From NCBI RefSeq assembly GCF_001949145.1, contig NW_019091405.1, positions 467,199 to 531,198 on the forward strand: a DNA stretch of 64,000 nucleotides. The letters are read 5' to 3'. A program made the position numbers and the translations under genes. Below, piece after piece: positions 37,356 to 64,000 of this stretch (position 1 is the first letter of the stretch; each line of letters opens with the position of its first letter). The stretch is from Acanthaster planci. Taxonomy: Eukaryota > Echinodermata > Asteroidea > Valvatida > Acanthasteridae. The notes under the pieces are model-generated. The model did no database searches, was not told the DNA's origin, and worked only from the letters and a program-made list of their open reading frames with translations.

Positions 37356-37469
37356 GCAGAGCTTTCCCGGTCGGCTAAGGTACTGCTGGTATTTGACGGG
37401 GTGAATTAGAGTCTCTTATAGCTACTGACTGACAGCAAGTGTTGGGAAAAGAAAAAGTTACATATCCGC

Positions 37470-37540
37470 TGGGATTCGAACCCACTAACTAACAATCCGA
37501 AAACCACGACCTTAACCGTTTGGCCATTTCGAAGAAGTTA
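37470..37540 (-). repeat. tRNA-like sequence (SINE head or tRNA pseudogene)
   Basis: On the - strand, box A TGGCCAAACGGTTAAGG and box B GGTTCGAATCC are correctly spaced and the T-arm GTGGGTTCGAATCCCAGC is intact. The acceptor stem ends do not pair, so it is not an obvious functional tRNA. Confidence 0.5.
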
Positions 37541-40075
37541 CTTTCAGCCGTTCATTTTAAGGACATAACCATTCACCTTACTGTACAGAATGTTTCTGTG
37601 TAAAGATTGAGTGACTGAACGCTACAATAGTGCATCACGTAGCAAAAATACACATACACAGAAACAATGGTCGTCAACAGTAAATGTTCTCCCTGACAGC
37701 TTCTCCTTGGTGTTTTTGAATGTGCGCGTTAATATGGGCTAGTCCCCGGACCACGTCTGGACGTACACCCGTCTACACGCATGAACTCTTTCATAAAAAT
37801 ATGTTGATGACACGCCATTTTTTTCTCCTTTTTGGGGGGGGGAGGGCGTTGTCTCTCGTTTTCTTTACTAGCATCAAACGACAGCCGAAGGTTGAATCAG
37901 GACCCCAACAGTTCTACTAAATAACATGTTATGTTATGTGGTGGGCCTGATCTGTGTTGTTCTTCAGAATTCGAATTGTCAAAATGTAACTTGATGCAAG
38001 TTGGTTGTCACCGACTATTCAAATTTTACAATTCACATGATCACGTGATCGTTCATGCCATTTCATATATGTCAGTCTCAGTACAAGCCAGTGCTGGAGC
38101 GAAGGTTTTACTTGATTCTCAAGGCCAAGACTTCAAGTTAACCCTCAGTGAAGGTCGAGGCCATGCAGTGTAAAGTTACTACTACGTCTTTAAAACATGT
38201 CACATCATATCGTGACTTATCGTCGGCAATTTAGCACTTGTTCTCAATGCCAGCCTGTTTGTTATTTTATTACAGCGATATGAAATCATCGTCCGGATGC
38301 TGTGTTACTATTGTGCAGAATATGCCGTCGTGTCGTGCCGTTGCATCATATTATACTGCCGTCGTATCGCACTGCTGCTGTGTTGTGAGTGTGGGGCTTG
38401 TGCTGGAATCGAATAGAAGTTTTAAAAACTGTGGGGCTACTCCATAAAAGGAGATACAACTTGCACAAGGAATATACCATAAAATGGACGGGGGTGCTTG
38501 GCAAAATGAAAGTAAAATTCTAGAACAAAATTGTTGAAAATCCATCATATATTGACTTCTTTTGACTCGCTGACGAAAGAGGTATTTATGAATGGGAGTT
38601 CATGTAAATATGTACTTGGCCGGTTCTAAACTAAAATTTAAGACCGGCTCTGGAGACTGAACGCTGATGCCCTCGCCTGCGGCTCGGGCATTAGTCGTTT
38701 AAGACCGGCTAAACATATACATGTATTTATTCCCTTGTTAATTTGGCACCTAACAGCAGATTGATACATGGCAGAGTTCGTAAACAGCATTGCAGCTGTA
38801 CGAACTTGCTTTGAAACGTTTTCATAGCTTGGGTAGATATTAATTTTTTCCTCTGTCACGTTTCTGCTGAACGAAAAGGGGAAGGGAAACTTACAGGCTT
38901 TTTTGGTTTGGGCCATGTTACCAGGATTGATCGGACATACAGAATTTGGAACACATTTTTGCCTTCAACACAGCATGTGGTGAACTGTTATCTCTCCACA
39001 TTTCAAGATAGGCCGACTTATTCATCCTTCTCAGAACATTTTTTTCTTTTTTTTGTTTTATGTGCCTCCATAATATGTAATTTGTACAACTACGTTTTAA
39101 CTTTTGACTTTTAAAATTGTTCTTGTTAAACATAGGGCTCTCTCCTCACAAAACAAACATCTTTGAAGCAAAGTGTGGGTTAAAATATGCTGTTATATTT
39201 TATTTCAGTGCCCAAAAAACAAACGGGATTTCAAATTAATCTGCCATACTGACAAATTCAACACAGAGCATACTGTAGCTTTGCACACACCTTGCTTGAA
39301 AACTGGTTAAAAAACAACCTTTCCGTGAAAATAACACAAATCTAATGTAACTATCTTTATACATACAACAGTTGCACCTTAGGAATAGTTCTGCATCTAT
39401 CAACAAGTCTATAATTCAGAAAGAGATAACTTTGTAGATATTTTGTCTTATGGCACATGACGTCGTATTACAAAGTGTTGAAACAATATTTCCTTTTGGT
39501 AAAACAATGCAAATTAAAAAATATACACATTCAGACTAAACACAGCGTCTGCTGTACATAAAACTTCTCACAGGCCGTTTTCTGCACAGACGGTAAATAT
39601 AACGCACTCTTAGCAGCGGACATCAAAAATACTCAACAGTACTGGAAAATGCAGTAACAATGCTAAAGTAAACTTGTTTACGTATGGGTTCGTTTCTTCA
39701 AGTAACCACCGCTCCCTAGAAAATTCTGTTGGCATATTAAGTCTGGAGCAAGAAACGCTTAGCAAGGGAAGTATTTTAGTACATGTTCTTTGATTCTTCT
39801 CAACATTACACTTGATACCGTAGGGAGAAATTCAGCAACTGGCCAGACAAACATATCTTGTATTTGCAACATCCAACAAGACCAAAAAAATTCTTGGCCC
39901 ACACTGGAAAAGGAGACGTTCACTCTGTGCAAAAACAACTATTCCAGAAACATCTCGATAAAACAACTACAGGTATATTTCGAAAGGCTAATGTCACGTA
40001 TGAAGTATGCAATGACATGAAAAACTAACACCGCTATGCGAGAACAGGTGGTCCCTTTGTACTTCATGCAGTATG
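37541..40075. other. Intergenic, no gene recognised
   Basis: Contains a short direct repeat TTTAAGACCGGCT (38638 and 38698 area) around a GC-rich hairpin, and otherwise AT-rich noncoding sequence. Confidence 0.45.
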
Positions 40076-40386
40076 GTGAATGGGTAGATTCACTGTGCCA
40101 TGAGGGTGAGTGTGTAGGTTCACTGGGTCAAGGGGGTGAGTGTGTTGGTTCATGGTGTCATGAGGGTGAATGAGTAGATTCACTGTGCCATGAGGGTGAG
40201 CAGCAGAATCACTGTCATGAGTTCAAGTATGCAGGTTCATTGTGTCATGAGGGTGAGTGTGTAGGTTCACTGGGTCAAGGGGGTGAGTGTGTTGGTTCAT
40301 GGTGTCATGAGGGTGAGTGTGTAGGTTCACTGGGTCAAGGGGGTGAGTGTGTTGGTTCATTGTGTCACGAGTGTGAGTGGGCAGAC
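40076..40386. repeat. 30-bp minisatellite with 60-bp higher-order unit
   Basis: About ten units. Two alternating types dominate: GAGTGTGTAGGTTCACTGGG/TCAAGGGGGT and GAGTGTGTTGGTTCATGGTG/TCATGAGGGT. Because 30 is divisible by 3, the - strand stays open as a His/Pro-rich repeat (40223-40483), which is most likely not a gene. A solitary unit recurs at about 40580-40600. Confidence 0.88.
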
Positions 40387-42651
40387 TTAAGGCCAGTTTA
40401 GACTTCGTGCAAAAGCGAAAACGAATGCGAATTTGTGACGTTAGATGAAATATTTGCGTTGCGAATTCATGAAAGTCGAACACATTTCAACTCAAGCGAA
40501 ATTTCGCTGGAAATTTTTCGTCACGTCCAATTCACTTTACTTTTGCATTTACCTGCGGTATAAACCAGCTTTCATTTTGTCACGAGGGTGAGTGTACAGG
40601 TTTATCTGATTGCACAGTTAACATTTAAATCCTGATGCATAACAAAGTAATTGCACAGACACAAACAACGTACATACATAAGCTTATGGCAAGTCACTCT
40701 AAGAAAATAACTTATGTGTTTAAAAATGTCATGTGCACCCTTTGATGGTTACTGGTTAACACTGGCAGTTCATACTGATCTCTTTGCGACAAATCCACCA
40801 ACACCATTCTTGTTATTGTGCAATGTTTCCTGTGGATTTATCCAAAGCTGACAAGTTGAGGCTTAAATCCAAAGTTTGACAAACTCTGGACCATAATGCA
40901 CTACATTTCCTCAGCTTACAGCCTCTGATTTTAATCTTCCTTCCACAAACCAAATCTCATGGTACCATCACTTGTTCCATTGATCTAGAAGTGTACTTAT
41001 TGGTAGTTCCAACATTCACATTGTGGTGGAAGGTACAGACTGCAACAATACAAACTGTGAAGGAAAGATCATAAAAACATAGCTACACGTAGTGTGTTAG
41101 CCAGTCTGGATACCTGACTCATTGCAGGAATACAAGCAATCTTGTCACAACTTCTGAGATGACACTGTTGACTGTGGTTTCAACTTCCCTCTAGTCTTAA
41201 CGGCCTTCTGTTCTGAAGTTTATCAGGATTCCAATAACTTTCTCTATGAATATCAATTTTTAAATTGAATTGAGCCTGCGTCGGGGGGTCACCAGGACAG
41301 TCGTACACTGGCCGATGGTTGACCATCTCCAAGGGAAGTTAAGGCAGTAAAATGACAGGTTCAGTGGTGACTCTACATCACATATACTCTTATGGAAAAT
41401 TATAAAGGTGCTTCAGGATTGTGTTGGCCTACAAACCTGCACCTACATGGACACTACAACACAATCCTCTATTAACACACTCTAAGTTTTCAGGTTTGCT
41501 ATTGATATTGATGCCTTGGCTTGCATGGATGCTGGGGAAGTTGATAGGTCCCAACTGATCGATTCAATGGAGCACCCTCTTGCCTGCAGCGATGTGTACA
41601 GCCAAAGTTGGGACAAGAGGTAGTTTAAGATGCCATTTGATTTCCAGACTGGTTGTCTGCTTTGTGATGGGTTGCTCTAATCAATCAGAAGGTGACCCCA
41701 CCCCAAAAGCCAATATTTCCATCGAGGTACAACTTGCGGCAGACTTTAGAACCAGTGGTTAATATGAAGAAGTCACAAGTCTCTCTATGTTATAGCTCTG
41801 CTTGGGTTGATCAAGCAGCACCCTCACTCGTGCTTAGGCAGTTTCAATACCAGAAAAAAACAAAACAAAAAAACAGCTGATTACCTTCTACTTTAGGCCT
41901 GAAGACCAGTCTGAGCCTCGATGGCTTGCACAAAAAAAATACCTCTTACAAGTTCCGAGAACCAATCTACAAAATCTCAACAGTCATGCAGTTTACAAAA
42001 GACAACATTTTATCATTTAAATCCCTGATGAAAATGTGATGATGAGATACATGTATAAAAAAGCACTGAATGGCATAAGATAATCACCGTAAGTAATTTC
42101 AATCCAACATACTATTTCCCAGAATAAATATTTCTGTATGTGACTCAGTAACGTAACACTGCACTAACAAGTGTCCTTGGCAAATCTCAATTCCAGCTTA
42201 CTGTGTATGTGCATTTCAGAAGTAAGTAAACCAAAAACGTAACAAAACATACTTTTATAAAAAAGAGCTAAAGCCAGTTTGTCATATGACCCCCTGACTA
42301 TGGAAAAATCCCACACAAGATTCAAAATGTTTTAAACTTCAAACAATAGACAGACCTTTTTCATTTTAGACCTTTGAAAGAATTATTTCATCCTTTCTCT
42401 CACACAAAAAGTGCCCACAAATTAGTATTCCCTTCCAGTACATGAAAACACAACTCCTGGAATAGCAGATTATAGCAACAGGCCTAAATCCCTTTTATCA
42501 TCCTACGCTAAGGTTCAGACCTCAAACGTGGTTACCATGCAAACAGCTGTGGGTTATGCTCTACCATCTCATTACGACAGCCAATGAAAGACACATTGCT
42601 TGCACATACATGTATTTGTAACCCAAGTGCTAACAGCAGGGAAAGAAGGCA

Positions 42652-42888
42652 ACCAATTTTCAGCTGAATGTGCAGGAACCCAATTTTCAGCTAAATGTGC
42701 ATGAACCCAATTTTTAGCTGAATGTGCTCGAACCCACTTTTCAGCTGACTGTACACAAATCCAATTCTCATCTGACTTAGCTTGAGATAAATTTTCAGCT
42801 GAATGTGCTCAAATGTAATTCTCAGCTCAATAATTACAAACCACATTTTTCAGCTGAATATGCACAAACTCAATTTTCAGCAGACTGA
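42652..42888. repeat. 27-bp minisatellite, about nine copies
   Basis: Degenerate units of the form CCAATTTTCAGCTGAATGTG/CACGAAC. The CAGCTGA core is the best-kept part. Downstream of the PLEKHH stop, possibly within its 3' UTR. Confidence 0.85.
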
Positions 42889-44863
42889 TGAGCAAAATGG
42901 CACTTTCTTAGTCAATACCTTTCAATAAAATTGTGTTTTCAAACAAGGACCTAGGTGCACACGCAATCCGATAAAGGTGCCTGCTGACTGAATTGAACAT
43001 GTGAATCGGTTCTGCTGAACTGAGCTATGAAGCACGACTACTCTGCTACTTTGAGAAACCAGGTCACGGTAACCTTGCTGCATTGATAGATAACTGGTAA
43101 TCTGTTGTTAGAGAACCTCACAGCTCAAGAGCCATCTTCAGTGCATGCCATTGCAAGCAGGAAATCATAAAGGTGCTCTTCAGCCCTACGGTGCCCTTAT
43201 TAAACACAACATACAACTGATAACAAATTCGCTTTTACTTTATACAATATATTCATATTCTACAAGAATATTTGTCAAGTAGGCTATATGAATGAGCTAT
43301 ATATAAGTATACACCTTGATTGTCTGAATCTGAATAGTATTGCACAATACAACACATGCAGTGTCTGTGATCCTTCTTAATATAGTCATATTTCAAAAAA
43401 AACTCATTAAAAGTCAATTGCTACACAGTGAGAAATTTGAACCATAGTATGACAAAAGAACAAAATTTTGCAAGAAGCTCACTGTTGGACCCTCAACCCT
43501 AAAAGAATAGGGGACATTTTTCCTGATACCGTCGCATTGCATGTTTTTCATGCATTGAGCCTTCAACAGTTTTTAAGTAACTCCTTGTGCTCATTTTGAC
43601 AGGTATATTGTAGAAATCGGACAAATCGTTCTTCCGCTGTTTGTGTTTTCCAAGATGGCTCTTTTAGGGTTCAGATGAAGTCCAAGTTTGATTGATTGCT
43701 CACTGAATTGATACATTACCAGCTTTAACTGAGGTGGTTTAAGAAACGCACATGTGCTCTTTTCTTAAAACCCATTTTCTTAGAGAAACCAATGTCAGTA
43801 ATGATGGTATAATCCACGGTGAGACAACCAGTTGTGTAAGTTCAAACACAGTGTATTAGGCAATTCAAGAAAATCCCCATGTCAGCATCACAAAGGGTGG
43901 CCTCCTGAAACAACTCGCATCAAATTTGATGCACAAGGACGCACTGTAGTGCTGACCATGAACTGACAAGCTTATATTTTGCTTCAAAAACACACAAAAA
44001 AAACCCCACCCAAACCAAACACTACGCTACTGAAAGAAAGCCTCTAATAACTCCAACTCCATGCTTGCCTTTTTCACACACAATACCTACCAAACGCCCT
44101 TCCGATTCAAATCTGTAAAACAAATCTCCAGTGACAACTGTTAGATACTTTTTAAATGGTGAAGACACCTTTAAAAAACTTCCTGGCAGGTGCATTTATT
44201 TGCCTCTCTTTCTGCATAAGGCCACCGATGATACAAGCAGCTTGACGAGCCAGAGACTAACAATTCTCGTTCATCAGATGACAGTTTTCTCCTGCTGGTC
44301 GTTTGCTCGCAACCGAGCGCAAAGGGGGAGGGGCTAGCAAACGGCACATTCTTGAGTCGATCTGTACGGAAGGACATCTACATGTATGCACAGTCAAATG
44401 AAGCTAAGCAGTGATTGGTCTCTGACTTGGCTTGAAGTCACCGTAAAAGGACAAGCTGTCCATGTGTTACATTTCTGTGGAAAATTCTGTACAGAGATGG
44501 TCAGCCAGAACAAATAATCCAGACTGATACACACCGACAAATGTTGGTATAGTCTCTCTCCTGATCTGAAGATCCTTGTCAAACAACTTACATTCTTCAT
44601 TCCAAATTAAGTCTGTTTGCCTTGAGATGTTTTCAACTTTTGGACAAATATCTCAGCTCCTCAACAGGGCTAGGACACAGATAGGTAAGGAATGCCTCAC
44701 TCCAAGTTCCACTGACGGTAACTGTCCCTTCTCCTAGATTGCAAACAAAGCATTTTGGGACCAACCTCAAATCCCTCCCAGAAACATACTCTGCCTTTCA
44801 AAGCCTCTGGATCATGATCTTGATTTCTTTATTTGGAGTGTTTCGTCGGGGGCAGACAAGGGG
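42889..44863 (-). other. Probable PLEKHH 3' UTR / downstream region
   Basis: Directly follows the PLEKHH stop (44864). On the - strand an AATAAA lies at 44195-44200, about 660 nt downstream, a possible polyadenylation signal; others may lie further on. No coding sequence seen. Confidence 0.4.
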
Positions 44864-63288
<18,425 letters not shown>

Positions 63289-63934
63289 CTGCGCAAGCAA
63301 AACAAGAGAAACTGCTTAATGTACAAATGAGGGAGTTTCATTCAATAAGATTAATTTCTTTTATGCACAAGTAGTAAAATATAGCCTAAGAGAGATTCTC
63401 TCAATGTCTCTGGTAAATATTTCCCTTCAAAATTATACTTGCCACATCAAGTTTCCCTCCTGAGCACAGGTGGCATAGCCAGGGAAGGGGGAGTTGCTTG
63501 ATTGTTGCCAATCTTTTAAAAAATTCATTATTCTTTGTTAGGAATCGAAAATACAAACAAATTTAGAAATAGCGTCTTCACCTTCCTTTGAAGGGGATTT
63601 CTTTTATAATTTATGGACATTCATTTTAGGAAACAATTGCCATCTTCCACATGCCAAACCCCCCCTCAAAGCTGGGATATGCCAGTGGTTCCTTATGGGA
63701 GGAATGTTTTAAACACTGTTACTGTTCTATTTCCAGTGCACTGTCAACTTACAAACAAATTTACAATCTAGTATTAATCCCTTTTTCATCTATCACTTAA
63801 CACGATAAACTCTTCCCAAAAACTAGGGCTTTAAAAGTGCTGTGAAAAATGTGTATTTATACGCTTTTAAAATTTCAGTGCCCCATTTTGGCACTTTTGT
63901 GAACATTTACAGACTAGAAAACTAACAGAAAAAG

Positions 63935-64000
63935 TTCAACTGTCCAGGGTTCAACTGTCCAGGGTTCAACTGTCCAGGGTTCAACTGTCCAGGGTTCAAC
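63935..64000. repeat. 15-bp tandem array running off the window end
   Basis: At least four exact copies of GTTCAACTGTCCAGG; the true array length is unknown because the window ends inside it. Confidence 0.9.

Noticed and set aside
36399-37409. 336-codon open frame
   Set aside because: It spans the run of N; almost all codons are unknown and it opens with TTG.
40223-40483. His/Pro-rich protein on the - strand
   Set aside because: The frame is a by-product of a 30-bp tandem repeat and has no start or splice context.
40076-42888. CRISPR-like repeat-spacer array
   Set aside because: Repeats are directly tandem and degenerate with no unique spacers, and the genome is eukaryotic.

Overview
This is a stretch of animal nuclear genome. 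It has multi-exon genes with GT-AG introns, nested genes, SINEs, MITEs and LTR elements, at roughly 40% GC. The gene families and the short, repeat-rich introns point to a marine invertebrate, most likely a deuterostome (echinoderm, hemichordate or lancelet); the sequence does not fix the species. All exon boundaries were read by hand from splice sites and phase.

1-21.7 kb: two convergent cytochrome P450 genes resembling cholesterol 24-hydroxylase (CYP46A1). The left copy (+ strand, 3' part only) ends at 5905. The right copy (- strand, 13 exons, 515 aa, apparently complete) runs from 21676 down to 10359. The eight shared exons have identical lengths (117, 232, 73, 85, 111, 89, 67, 171 nt), and homology continues about 65 nt into the 3' flank, so the pair is a tail-to-tail inverted duplication with a spacer of about 4.3 kb. 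A 201-nt block is identical between copies, whereas the other exons I compared differ by roughly 8-18%, which suggests gene conversion. The right copy carries two hAT-like MITEs in one intron; one of them duplicated the splice donor. A decayed third copy of the first-exon/promoter region lies at 33.3-33.9 kb.

22-38 kb: a repeat-rich intergenic zone. It holds two solo LTRs (the other copy is inside the right P450 gene), foldback MITEs, a TIR repeat family, a Gypsy integrase fragment, a LINE tail, and the 5' half of a Ty3/Gypsy retrotransposon (LTR, tRNA-Leu primer site, decayed gag and protease). An 820-base assembly gap lies at 36536-37355.

38-64 kb: the MyTH4-FERM half of a PLEKHH1/2 (MAX-1) orthologue on the - strand. 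It has 12 exons giving 598 aa, with its stop at 44864. Its introns hold a SINE, several tandem repeats and foldbacks and, on the opposite strand, an intronless secreted C-type lectin gene (54798-55337). Minisatellites of 30 bp and 27 bp lie downstream of its stop.

There is no operon logic here. The P450s would be ER-membrane monooxygenases, PLEKHH a membrane/cytoskeleton adaptor and the lectin a secreted binding protein. I found no convincing new multi-gene system. The most informative signals are the inverted P450 pair, its conversion tract, and the transposon that copied a splice donor.
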